DNA of 64,000 nt from the NCBI GenBank assembly GCA_037367355.1, contig CM074706.1, forward strand, positions 1,302,001-1,366,000. The letters are read 5' to 3'. Origin of the DNA: Neoscytalidium dimidiatum. Taxonomy: Eukaryota; Ascomycota; Dothideomycetes; Botryosphaeriales; Botryosphaeriaceae. The notes below the pieces were generated by a model that did no database searches, had not been told where the DNA came from, and saw only the letters and a program-made list of their open reading frames with translations. Numbering within the stretch: the first letter of the stretch is position 1; every line of letters begins with the position of its first letter. The position numbers and the translations under genes are program-made. Below, in pieces: positions 21,485-33,078 of this stretch.

Positions 21485-23235
21485 TCACTGAATGATGTAC
21501 TTCGCTAGATGGTGCGTTCTATTTTCACACCCCGCGCCTTTGGTGTAACAACTGCCGCACAGATCATAATGCCCGTCATCGCACTGTGAACAACCTGCAC
21601 CGAGAAGACGTCAGCAATGACGGTATGAAGTGATTCCTGCGCGTCCAACTTACGGTAAAAAGAGTCTCCCGACTTTCCCAGGACTTCCTTACAGAACCGA
21701 CACTTCTTCTCGTGGAAATCTCCCGCGACCGAGTACATTCCTGAAAAGACATAATAGCGATTAAGGATATGGCCGGCTTGGCGGTTTTTGCAGCCGCGTC
21801 CCATTTCGTAGCAGCGTTCGCACATGACGAATTGGCCGCATTCGCTGCAATCTGTTCCAGAAGTTAGCTGGGGAGTTTCCGAAAATGGTCCTGACGGAAC
21901 TTACGGTAATATGGTCCCTGATCAACCTGCTTCTGGCACGGTGTGCAGGTTACGCCATCGACCGAGATGAAGGCATAGGGGCCAACGTTTGCAGGCACAT
22001 TAGCCTTCAGGTAGACGTACAGACGATGCGAGTCTGGTGTGTCACAGGTATGTCCAGACCCATAACAGTCCTCACAAAGATCGTATCCATCTTTGGTCTC
22101 ATTACATGAATCGCAATCTGTCCATGCTCTTAGTTTCGTGTCAGTAGCGTTGGTAATGGAGAACTTACAATAGTAACGCCCCTGGGTAACTTCTTTCTGA
22201 CATTTGTAGCATTTCACGTCAACTGCGCTTGCAAGTCTCCTGCATGACTCTCCTTTTTCTGAGATGATCACATCACCGGCAACCGACTTCTGCATAATCA
22301 GCATCTGCCGATCTGTGCACTGGCAGCTCATCCCAGAGCTGAAGCACGGCATGCACAAGTCGTAGTCATCGCCTCCCTGACAGCAGTCTGCAATGAAATC
22401 ATCAGCTCTCATCCTCACCATATGCCAAACAGAAATACTTACGTGCAAACCTCCCCTCCCGAATCGATTGTCCACACCCACGACAATATTGCCCCAGCGG
22501 CCCCAAAAGCCTACTGCACTTGCCCTGCAGCGCCAACTCCACCTTAATCTCCGGATCCAGCATCTTCTCCAACGCATACGCGAACACCGCCTCGCCCACA
22601 ACCTCCGCGATAAACTCCTCCGTCTTCTTCGCCGCCAGAATCCCCGCCACGTAGCCCACCGCATGGCCGTCTCCCGCCGCTGTCGCGCCCACCTCACCCG
22701 CCGCATGCCCTGCCAACACGCCCGCAATCTCGCTCTGCACCGCATGCCCGACCGCGCCCGCCTGGTCCGCAACACCGTGCACAAACCCCTCCGCCGCACC
22801 GCCCATATCGCCGACCACATTCCCCGCCTGGTCCAGATGCGTGCCGGGCGGCAGCCCGGGCGTCGGCATCAGGCCGCCGAGGACGTGCCCGATCTCGTTC
22901 CCGAGCCCCATGCCCGCGAGGGCCGCGGCGACGGGGATGCCGACGTCGCGCTTGGTCAGGTCGTGCAGCGGGACGCCGCGCCGGGTCAGCTCGGCGCGGA
23001 TGATGGCGAGCTTGCGCCGCGCGACGACCAGGCGCCGCAGCGCGAAGGCGGACACGCCGAGCGAGAGCCCCGCGCTGTGGATCGAGTGCCCGACGCCCGC
23101 GCCGATGCTGCAGGACGCGGCGAAGTGCTGGCGCAGCTTCTTGATTTCTTCTTCGCGCAGCTGCGGCGTCGGCCGCGCGGCGGTTTTGGCGGCGTAGGCC
23201 GCGGCGTCGAATTCGAAGGTGTCGTGGAGGCCCAT
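21485..23235 (-). CDS. Protein with four tandem ZZ-like zinc-finger modules
   Basis: Five exons (23235-22443, 22387-22169, 22117-21905, 21851-21654, 21594-21485) give 510 codons; introns are 51-59 nt and all start GTAAGT. The start MGLHDTFEFDAAAYAAK is preferred over an upstream alternative. Residues 1-240 have a conserved-looking helix (REEEIKKLRQHFAASCSIG) followed by a Gly/Ala-rich region with hydrophobic stretches. Residues 250-510 hold four copies of a cysteine module of pattern CxxC..(V)xQGxYY..CxxC....YDLCxxCYxxGxxC....H, resembling ZZ zinc fingers. Each module is interrupted by an intron at the same place and phase, just before the second CxxC. It probably binds proteins through the zinc modules. 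No precise function can be given. Confidence 0.86.
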
Positions 23236-24012
23236 GCTTTTTTTTTTGGGGGGAGTTCTCACTTGGGTCGGTGATGGTTGTGAGGGTTTGAAGAGGGTGG
23301 GGTATCAAAAGGGATAGAGATGTTTTGGATGCCAAAAAGAATATGTATGTGGAAGTGTTGCGGAAGACTTCGAGAAGGGTCGTGGTTAAAGGCGAGGGCT
23401 ATGACGTGGTTGTTGGAGGGAAATTGAGAACACAGCCGCTGGAGCGGTGTGGAACAGATCCACTGGGGCTTTTGGGTGGCGATCAGACGTTCCCCTGCAT
23501 TTTTATAGCAAACAAGCTTGGTCAAGGCTCGCTAGAGACGGGTTGATTAGCCTACAATGGAAAAAAGTGGGGCGAGGAAGGTCTAGACAGAGAGACAAGC
23601 TTTCAAGGAATATAATCATCCTAACAATGGTAGACTCGTATGTCCAACAAGGTTGCCAGCTCCATCGACGGCCATCACGATTTTCACCAAAGTACATGTA
23701 CAAGCTACAGCCTTCTGCTGAAGGTGCATCTGACTCGGTAGCGTTGCGCGGCGCTGCAGTTCGTAACAGTCCGAACGGAAAGCCGAGCAACACACAAGAG
23801 ACCTGGCTTACGCGGCATCGTGCGCCGTCGATATACAAATTTTTCATAATTGTCGCCGGACCCTTTGTCATTATCTCATGACCAAGTAGGAGTTTTGAGT
23901 CACAGCCGGTGGCAGAAATTTGTACCGTTGTATTCTTGCAACAAAATAAGCCCCAAATGCATGAATCGTAGCAGCTTTAAGCCCTAGGTATATTTTTTTT
24001 TTTTCTTAGCTC

Positions 24013-25378
24013 GGGAGTTGAAGTAGTCGTCCGGATGCATATTTCAAATGATGTTCCTTATACTTTTGTCCGGGTGATATCTTTAACTGCCCATGTAAGC
24101 TTATAATTGACTCAACCTGGAGTCAGGGCTCGCAAGAATTACTTATTCAAACATTCCAACACAGACCACGACAAGTTACTCAACACAATTTTCACCTTCC
24201 TGCAGAGGAAAGACCGGAAATTTCTTCGTGTAGAATTACATACTGCTTTTGTCTTGGTGAAAGTGTAGTCTTTCGCATCCTACGCCGAAATCCTAATGAG
24301 ATCAAAGGAGAATGAGCACAAGATCCCAGTGTCTTGGCTCAAACCTGGAAAACTGATATTTTCAGAGCAAGATATTTGCGAATATTACCACATGCAACTA
24401 CTTGCTCGAGATACGCCGAATAAAAGTTTCCGCTCAGCATGTTTGCAGCAACATGATTCTCGACCATGATCATTGACAGCGTCCAAATCTGCCACTTGAC
24501 TGAGACTGTCGTTTTTTGTAAGAAGTTATAGTCAATCGACTGTCAAAATCATAAACGCAAGCCTCGGGTTGCCATCGCAGTACTTCGATTGCTCATGTCC
24601 GGCAAAGCAAAATCATGAAAGCGTGGAAAATTGAGTCAGAAATATCTGAGAGGGAACTTCATGCTTTCCCATTCCAGTCGATAGAATCTTCAACAAGTGA
24701 GTCTTCGAGCAAATCATATGCTCCCATATAGCAAACTCCTCTCGCTCACATTATTGCAGTACTGATTTGCTCTTTGTCTTTCTCTTTCGCGGCAGCCCCT
24801 ACGTTCAGCAGAATCTTAACTATATCGAGACGCCTGCGTTCGGCGGCGCCTTCCAGCGCCGTCCTACCACGGATTTGTGACCCTGGTGCATCGACTTTGG
24901 CGCCACGGTTGAGCAGCGAAATTGCAACGACCCACCGATGGGATTTACTTTATAGTAAAACCCCGACGCGCCTGAATTTAGTCCTACTGAGTGGTTAATT
25001 TGTTTCACATTGGACAAGGCTTGGTCCGTCCAAACGTTCTCAGCTCATCGCCCTCCGCCTTGCTCGGTGGTTTATGCAGCGCCTTCTTGCTCATCCCGGA
25101 ATGCTATGCACTGCTTTGGATTGATGATTGTTAGACATGACATCGTGCTAGTAGACTGTGATACTGTAAGTCCTATGTGGAGATCGCTACGCATGTCCTT
25201 GCCAACCGTCTCTAGTTGGGTGATCATGCCATGAGGGGCATGAATGGACGAGAATCGGGTGTGACTTTTATGAGATCGCAAAATATATACGTGGACATAG
25301 GCAGTTGAAGCAATCGCCCGGACGCAAATGTCATTAAATCCACTCAATACTTGCGTCCGGACGACTGCTTCAACTCCC
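24013..25378. mobile_element. Possible TIR-flanked DNA element (non-autonomous)
   Basis: A 27-base sequence at 24013-24039 (core GGGAGTTGAAGTAGTCGTCC) recurs in reverse complement at 25352-25378 with two T/C differences. A third, weaker copy in the left orientation lies at about 25302-25327, making a hairpin with the right end. The 1.37 kb between them has no transposase. I see no convincing target-site duplication, so this could be a relic or a chance-conserved repeat family. Confidence 0.4.
24746..24955 (-). pseudogene. Ankyrin-repeat fragment
   Basis: The minus strand reads WVVAISLLNRGAKVDAPG, then GRTALEGAAERRRLDIVKIL and LNVGA, closing at a stop near 24746. This is two adjoining ankyrin repeats in one frame with no start; a stop lies a few codons upstream near 24955. 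It looks like the 3' end of a decayed ankyrin gene. Fungal ankyrin genes are numerous and often degrade, so the donor cannot be named. Confidence 0.6.
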
Positions 25379-25948
25379 CATGATAGTGATGCAAAAATAT
25401 TGTGTTTCCTTAGTTTCTTCGACCGCTGACACAGTCAGTTCATTCCACCATTGCTGCACCGCGGCAACACCACAAACTCACGGTAGCACATCCTTCCAAC
25501 CATTGACGAGATAAGAGACAATGCTAATATAAACCTAGATTGTTAGTGCTTGTATCCACACCACAGATATCCTTCGGCAGACTGTATGATGTAGAGCTAA
25601 GTGAGAATCGGTTCGGTCATGACAGACTGACGGACAGATGTAACCATAACACCCGGCATATTGAAGGCTGCTCAGTAGCAATCTTCGAGCTCATTCGTCA
25701 TCCAATACTGCGACTGTCTGAGCAGCTGCGAGTAAACGAAAAATGTTGTGGTATATTTGAGGTATCTCATTACATTATCTCATCCCTTTGCACGTACATT
25801 AGACCATCTCTTCATAGCGCATAAGGTCTCGGACCTGGGTTCAACTGCAACTGATATCCCACTGTCATCTGGTCATGCCTATTGGGATGACCACGACTTT
25901 CTATCCGGAACAACTTTTCAACCAGCGACGGCTTCCAAACGTCCACCC

Positions 25949-27828
25949 TCAGACAGCCTTCTCGATATACGACACATCCGCCTTCTTCTCATGATGCAGC
26001 GGGTCAATCTGTCTGCCATACTCGTCGATGACGCCGGCATTGACATTCTCCTGGAAGACATCGACTTGCGTGGAGGCGAATTTCCTGGCGCTGATGCCCC
26101 TCTCGAAGAGCACGTCGAGCTCAGCGAACGACCGACCAGCCGGCTCCGGAACGCGGAAGTAAGTGTAGATGATGCAGCAGAAACAGATCCCTGCCCAGAA
26201 GAAGCCGGTGAAATTCCCCCAGTCCCAGGCTCCCGGGTTGAGCATGTATGGGGAGAGCACTCCGCAGATGATGCCGACCACGTTGTAGAGGTTCCGGCCC
26301 AACACCACAGTTTTTATCTGCAACCTTCTGGTGCTTATCTCAGCTACTAATGAGTAGCAGACAGTTCCGACAGTGCATTGGTCTCGGGTATATGTTAGTT
26401 TAATCGTGGGATGATGGAGGAGTGGTGTTGACTTACAAATTGCGGCCCAACCGATCATCATCGACCCCGTCGCCAATGAAGCCTCTCTCCGATGCGAATC
26501 CGGAACAAAGCCGAGACAGCCCATTGCCAGAAGCATGACGAAAAGGCCGCAGAGACCGTAGAGGTAAAGTGACCGACGACCGATGCCGCGGTTCATCAGG
26601 AACCAGGCCGCGAAAGTTCCGACGCAGTTGATACCTGAAGGCGAATCGCGCCCATCAGCGGACCATTTTTCTCGTCAAATTTTATGCCAAAATTTCAGTT
26701 CACTTACCGTATTGTCCGAGCGCAAAGTCATATGAAGTCGAGGTGGGAAGGCCTGCCTGTTGCAGGAAGTAGGTTGAGTACGACGAGAAAGCGTTTCCGG
26801 ACAAATTCTGCATCGCCCAGCACATGCAGATAATCTCAGTGCGGCGCAGATCTGTTCCTTTGAAGCAGTCAAGGTAGCTGGCGCCGCTGGTAATCTTCTG
26901 CTCAAGTGCGGTGGTGTGGGTCATCATGGCAATGGTCTCATCGGCATCGAAGTCGGTCTCACGATTCGTGCTGGTGAGGCGGAGAAGGTTCTTCTTGGCC
27001 TCAGCAACCTTTCCTTTGCGTACGAGCCACCAGGGAGATTCGGGTGCAAAGTACATTCCGATCATGAGCGGAACGGGCCACATCCACTGCAGAGCATATG
27101 GAATGCGGAAAGACCACTCATCGTCGCGGGGAAGCATCGATTTGATCACACCAACACCAATGAGCTGGCCGGCACCCCAGCAGAAGTTGACGTAGGTAGT
27201 CAGGTAACCGCGGAGGGCCACGGGGACGACTTCGGACGCGTAGGTGACGGTGAGCGTTTGGAACACACCCCATGGAATACCGGCCAGGATTTCTCCAACT
27301 TGCAGGGCGACAACGCTTTGAGCCGTGAAGAAGATGGCAATGAAGCCGGTGAGAAGCAGGAGGGAACCCATGACGGTCTTGCGGTAGCCAAATTTTTCCG
27401 ACACCCAGCCGTTAATCATCAGACCGATGATCTCTCCGACATAGACACCGTTGCTGAGGCCGGCCTGCCATGGAGCGGTGACCTGGTAAGTGCCGTCATC
27501 GAGCTGCTCGCCAAACTTCTTGTTGAACTCGGGGAAGGCGTAGAAGTTGGACAGCAGACATGTCTGGTAACCTACGCCATGAATTGTCAGGATTCCAAAC
27601 GCGCTGGCCCGAAATTGAAGACTCACCTTCCATGACAATACAGGTGCTGATGAACACACTCCAAGCAACGGCCTTGGGGTAGAGCTTGATACCCTGCAGG
27701 AGGGTCATGTTCTTCTCCTTGTCGGTAGCGAGCTTTGCATCATGCTTGAGCACGGCGACCGTCTTGGTGCCCTCAGACTGGTCAAACTCATGGTTGGCCG
27801 GCGCGATGTCGGCCTTGGTGTCGGCCAT
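25949..27828 (-). CDS. MFS sugar transporter, alpha-glucoside permease-like
   Basis: Plasma-membrane sugar:proton symporter. Four exons (27828-27627, 27571-26708, 26634-26437, 26382-25949) give 565 codons; introns 55, 73 and 54 nt, the last with a CTAAC branch. The start is MADTKADIAPANHEFDQ. Motifs: VFISTCIVMEGYQTCLLSNF (segment 1), then GVYVGEIIGLMINGWVSEKFGYRKT (loop 2-3, Gly-x-x-x-Asp/Glu-Arg-x-Gly type), APESPWWLVRKGK (PESPRWL motif), GQYGINCVGTFAAWFLMNR and the C-terminal PEPAGRSFAELDVLFERGISARKF (PETKG-type motif). This set is typical of maltose/alpha-glucoside permeases of fungi. The sugar itself is inferred. Confidence 0.95.
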
Positions 27829-30800
27829 GTTGTCGAAGCGGTCGAATTGGCGGTGGTCGTTCACAGGGCGGCGAGGAGCGAAGCAGCTGACCTGGAGCGC
27901 TGACCAGCGAAGGGCCGGCGGACTGGTCTTATAGGGTTGGGATGAACAGCGCGTGCGGGGTCCCCTTGGGGTCGGGCGTGCACCGACATCCCGGTAGCAG
28001 CAATCAGCAATCAGCAGGGCCAAGGGGCGCGCGCGGTGCTCTCCGTCTCGGCGGCCTCTACGTCCCGTCATTTGGTGTCTACCGAAAGATCAAGACGCCG
28101 CGCGATGCTTCTAGCTGAATCTCGCGCTTGGTCAGGGCGCGCTTGGCCAGGGCGCGCTGGCAATCCCGAGAGCGCCCGTTTGCGCCCGTTTTCGTGGCAG
28201 CAGAGCCGCCCGGGACCCAGCCTCCACGCGCAGAACGTGCAGTAGCTCCTGCCGGACGGAAGGCTAGATTGGGTTGGCAGATGTCGGGTGGGAGGCCTAG
28301 GCCAGAAGCCGGTTGGGAACCGGCAGTGGGCACGCGGGTCAGCGGTTTTCCCTAGTCATGCAGCCAGCATTGGCAGTCTTCTCCACGACCCGATTTTCCA
28401 GTCGATCGAGTTTCCGGCTTCGGGCATGACTAGTGCTGCTAACGTCGCAGGGTCGTCCAGCTGACGGGAACCTGAACGCGCGTTCAGGCATGATGAGATC
28501 TCGAGGTCCTGGTGTTCGGGAAGGAGCACATGGCAGGGAGCAGACGCCGGATGGGCGGCTCGTCAGGGCTGCAGAAAACCCGGCGTGCGGCTTAAGCAGC
28601 CATGGCGCCCAGCGACGCCCGTGCCGCGCTCCTTTCGCACCTTTCCACGTGATGCCGTCTCTTATCCAGCCAATCAGAGATGCCCGTTGTCAGCCATCGC
28701 ATACCGCTCCTGGCCGCCGAGCCAGCAAAGCGGTTCGCGAGTCGCGGCGCGGGCTTGAGCCAAACCACAGAATCACGGCGAATGCTTCCCAACTGAGTCG
28801 CCAGCCGCCGACGATGCGCCGTCGTGACGACTGACGGAGTTGCCGTCACGGCCTTTGCATTGGCATTCAGAGATCTGTCCCAGCCCGCGCGATCCGGGTG
28901 TTTTCGCGCAAGCGCAACAGAAAGAGGCGACATTCGCGCTGTTGTTGTCTCGTAAAGACGCTGACTCCCCCCCCCATCTGGGCAGGCGCGCGGTTTCCCT
29001 TGCGCTCGAAATACGCCCAATTTCCCGCGCCGCCGCGCTGCGTAGCGCGAGCGACGCTCCTCACCACAACACAACACCAGCAATGACAGACGCCGATGAG
29101 CAGCACTCTGTCAAAATCCCGAGATCTCGAAATCGCGCGCATCCCCCGCAAAACTCCGCAAGCCAATGGGCGGGCACCCAAAAGAGGCGTTTTTAAAGCT
29201 AACCTCCCGCGCGCAGCCAAGCCACGTGGAAACCGAATGCCGACGGGAACACAGTCCCTACGAGACGGCAACCCCAGCCCTCCCCGCGCTGCCGGATAGG
29301 CCCCTTGGGCCTTCGTGCGTCCCTGACACTCCATTCCCCGTGGGGTAGACCTGTCGCCGCGCGCTCCGTGCCGCTCCGTGAAGCTTTGAGGCGCCATGTC
29401 CTCGACCTCCCTCCATTCAGAGCCGCCGGAATCTGTTTCCCTGCGCATACAACCGGAATGGTTTTCCCTCGATATGGCGTTTGAGAGAGCGTGGTTGGAC
29501 CAATAAACGTGCGGGAGGGAGAAGATTGGCGAATCAGGGCGTCCGCGATTCTCATTCCGCGGTTTGTTGTGACGATGACGTTGTGGTGTTGAGGTAGCCG
29601 GCTCCGGTCGGATGGAGCACCCGTCCTGCAGCCGCGGTCCGAGACGTGGCTTTGGCCACTCGGGATGCCGAACCCGGGGAACATGTGCTTGTTGATCCTG
29701 TGTTACGGTGCAGGACTTCCGGGGTTGACTATGGAATCGTCGAGGCGGATGTCTCCGTGTTGACATCGCCATACTAACGTTAGGCTACCTTCTTGACGAG
29801 GACATTGCATCATCCATGTGGCTTCTCGTGTCTCCGCTGCCTACAAGCAAATCCCTCATCTGAATTCCAACTATACTCTCCCTTCTGTCGAAGCCTCTAC
29901 TACATTCTGACCTTGCAGAAAAAAACTTCACATCTAGAGATGGCTCGCTAATGGCGGAGCATATGGGTCTTTCAGGCCGTAAGAGTTAACAGGATGACAA
30001 TAGTGCCGTACGTACTTTTCTTTATCTACCAGATAACAGCCGTACGTCGGGAGGGTCTATATTGGTATAACGCCCATTGGAGAAGGCAAGTAACTCACGA
30101 TCCAGCCCCACCTCGCACTTGATGAGTCTGAAAAGCTCTACGACAGGCGCACCACCAAAGCCATGCTTTGCCCATTCTGGCAGTCCACAATCTCGAGCCG
30201 ACTCAAATGCACCTCGCGCGAGAAGATTGGAAAGCATATGTACCACGTGTCTCCAAAGAATAACTCATCCCAAAGGTCACAGATTGACGGCTCAAGCATC
30301 TTGAACCGTGCTGTTCTGATGTTCCTTCGTATCCTGGGTGGGTGCTTTTGACAGCAAGAGTCCGTAGCCAGGGACGACATTCCGTATGTGTGTAGGGCTA
30401 TGCAATGATTTTTCATTTCTTAATGACCGTTGTGGGATGGCTGAGATCCAGGTCCACGGTAAAGCTGGCTGGGTATAAAAAGACGTTGTCGATACGTTGG
30501 CAGTGAGGCTGCTGACCGCTGACGCAACTAGGCAACCACTGCCACCCGCGGCTCTCCCGTCCAGCTAGCTTTGCCATCTACTCTACAAAGCTACGGCCTG
30601 TCAGTTCGTTGCGCCAGGGGGAGAACCGCAACCGCGACGCCATTACGGATAAAGGCGGTGGGATCATGTTGACATTGTGGGATCGTGAATCGAACTTTTT
30701 TCTAGACAGAGGGATGGCCGTGCTCGAAGTGCCGGGAAGTTCACATGCTGCGGTCTTCACAAGTCCGAAACGACTTATACGCGCAAACGGATCATCAGCA

Positions 30801-31710
30801 ACATCATACGTCATGTCCCGCTTCATCTCTAAACTTACGGCCGCTTGATGATGCTGACAGCAAAATCTTCAGATCCGTCATACGGCCGACAGGAAAGCCT
30901 CAAGAAATGCGCCTTGCAGTTCGCGCTGTAACACGCTCATCAGCAGACCAAAGCAAAAGTCTCAGGACAGCAGTATGCGAACCCAAGGCAAAGGCACAAC
31001 ACAGGAGGCATTGGCACTTTTCGGAGCAAAGACAATCAAGTTTCCCGAATGCGCGAAGTCGTCCAGCTTGCTAGAAATCGGTAGGCCAGTATCGATCGGC
31101 CGATCACCAGCTATCCGCGAATGGCTGGCCGACGGCAGTTTTTTCAGGACACGAGCAGCCGACCTCGGCAGGCCGAAACACGGCTCCGAGCCGTTGTAAA
31201 ACCAATACGCATGTGTTGCCGTTGCTGTTGGTGCCTGCCAGGCTCCATTCCGTCCGCTCATTGGCGCAGCAACTGGACTGCGGAGAACCTGTTTGCCCGA
31301 TTAGGAAGAGCAGGGTGTTTCAGGTCGCGAGCCTATTGCATCATCGCGCGCACACTCGCGGCAATTGGACCTTCGGGGCATGGCTCGAAGATTAAGGTTT
31401 TGGTGATGAGGGTGCGTGGGCGTCATGCGTGCAGAGCTAATCATGGCTTGGCGCGCATTCCTGGGCTGATGAGTTGATGCGGCCAAGTTTTGCATTCCGT
31501 TGGGAGGAGGAGGAGGAGGTGGTGGTGGTGGTGCAGTGTTGCTTTTATCATGGCAGTGCGCTCCTAGACTCTTATTTACCTCTGATATCCACTTTGCACT
31601 CGCGTTGGTATTACTCCCCGTCTCATAGAAAATAAAAGCGAGCGCGTTGTCCCGCGACGCGCGCCTGCCAGCGCCAGCACAACCAAAACACCCGACGGCT
31701 CACAACACCA
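27829..31710. other. 3.9 kb gene-free interval
   Basis: I recognise no gene here. 28.0-29.8 kb is GC-rich and so produces long random open frames on both strands, the largest of about 300 codons on the minus strand (28867-29772). None has a domain, splice logic or sensible composition. A GGA/GGT microsatellite lies at about 31501-31533. The right end contains the promoter of the next gene. Confidence 0.45.
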
Positions 31711-32673
31711 ATGGCTCCCCACGAGAGTCTCGGCAACGATGACCACCTCCAACCCAACAGCCTCTTTCCCCGCTACACCTGTCCCCTCTTCTATGCGGAC
31801 TGCGGCGGCGGCTACTGCTGCCCACCCGCGCAATCCTGTCAAAACGCCGGCAGCAGCGGCGGCACGCCAACATGCCACCTCGGCCCGCCCGGCCTACCCG
31901 GCAGCAACTCGCCCGCACAGCTCGCGCCCGACGCGCCAACCAGCTCCGCCGCGCCATCATCATCATCATCAACATCTTCCACCTCCTCAGCCTCGTCCTC
32001 CACCTCCGCCTCGTCATCATCATCATCATCCTCTTCCTCGCCGACCATCACGACGACAACGGTCGCCGCATCATCCTCGTCCGCACGCGCCTCGGCGCCC
32101 GCGTCGACCCCGGGCGCCGGCGTCTCCGGCAGCGGCGTCGCGGGCATCGTGGTCGGCGCGCTGCTGCTGCTCGCGCTGGCGGGCGGCTCGGTCTACTCGC
32201 TGCTGCGGCGGCGCAGGAAGGAGCGGCTGCGCGAGGCCAGCCTGCTGCCGCCGCCGGCGACTGAGACCGCTTCCGATCACGGATCGGACCGCTTGGCTGG
32301 GTTTCTTAGAGCTGGTGGAAGGGGGGATGACGGCTCCCCGAAGACGACGACGACGATGTCGCAGTATGGGAGGAGGTCGGAGTACGGGAAGGAGTGGGGG
32401 GCGGGGAGGGGGTCGATGCAGAGGCCGTCGTTTGGCGGGGACAGGGAGGATAATGTGGTGTATATGTACGGTGGGAGTAATGTGGGGAAGACGCAGGGGG
32501 AGGTGCCGGGGAGAGTTGAGGCGGTGGGGGATGTGCCGTCATCGGCGGGGAGGACGGAGGGGCGTCCGTCGATCAGTCCGCCGTCGAGGGTCGTGACGAG
32601 GAAGGAGGTGGGGAGCCAGAGGAAGGGGCCTGTGTATGAGATGGAGGGCTCGCCGGTCTCGGGGGCGCCCTAA
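31711..32673 (+). CDS. Ser-rich single-pass membrane protein, Mid2/WSC-like
   Basis: A single exon of 320 codons. A short cysteine-rich head (TCPLFYADCGGGYCCPPAQSC, genomic about 31779-31840) is followed by roughly 80 residues of Ser/Thr/Ala (31930-32110) suited to O-mannosylation. One membrane segment GVAGIVVGALLLLALAGGSV comes next (about residues 142-161), with a basic stop-transfer RRRRKERLRE and a 150-residue Gly/Arg-rich tail. This layout recalls cell-wall stress sensors, but no signal peptide is visible at MAPHESLGNDD. The head resembles Cys-rich stretches of fungal surface proteins. No family name is assigned. The Ser codons come largely from TCA/TCC repeats. Confidence 0.75.
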   Translation: MAPHESLGNDDHLQPNSLFPRYTCPLFYADCGGGYCCPPAQSCQNAGSSGGTPTCHLGPPGLPGSNSPAQLAPDAPTSSAAPSSSSSTSSTSSASSSTSASSSSSSSSSSPTITTTTVAASSSSARASAPASTPGAGVSGSGVAGIVVGALLLLALAGGSVYSLLRRRRKERLREASLLPPPATETASDHGSDRLAGFLRAGGRGDDGSPKTTTTMSQYGRRSEYGKEWGAGRGSMQRPSFGGDREDNVVYMYGGSNVGKTQGEVPGRVEAVGDVPSSAGRTEGRPSISPPSRVVTRKEVGSQRKGPVYEMEGSPVSGAP

Positions 32674-33078
32674 GCAGTGGGATATTGGTGGCGGAGAGAG
32701 CATGAAATTGGATTTCTTCTTTTTTTCTTTTGTCTATTTGAAAACCTGCGGACGAGATACCCCTGGGGATACTAGTTCTTCTATTAGCACGTCTTTGTTT
32801 TCTGGTGTTTGTGGCGTATCCGCAGCGTTCGAATTCGCGCTCTCAAACGTTGTGGCGTCTCGGTCAAAGATCAAGGAATGGGTGAACCCAATCTAAAGTA
32901 CCGCTTCTATTTTTAGCATTACATGTAGTGTTGCGTAGTACTTGTCACATCATTAGTGTAGATTGACAAAAATACGGGGAAGGAAGCAGGATGTGACTGG
33001 GACTTAAGGCAATGGATCAGAAGTGCTGAGCTTGTTCCCAAAAAAGTAAAGCTACCTCGAAATATAATCATCGTACAC
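32674..33078. other. Intergenic region between convergent genes
   Basis: 3' flanks of the membrane protein and of the carboxylesterase pseudogene. Nothing recognised. Confidence 0.4.

Larger units (their letters stand above)
23236..25948. other. Gene-poor interval with short inverted repeats
   Basis: About 2.7 kb between two minus-strand genes. It holds the promoter of the zinc-finger gene, a possible TIR-flanked element (24013-25378), an ankyrin relic inside it, and the 3' flank of the sugar transporter. The other open frames look random. Confidence 0.45.

Noticed and set aside
26916..27635. 239-codon plus-strand frame
   Set aside because: Antisense shadow of the sugar transporter exon 2.
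28867..29772. 301-codon open frame on the minus strand
   Set aside because: Lies in GC-rich DNA with overlapping long frames on both strands; composition is Arg/Pro/Gly-rich with no motif, so probably chance.
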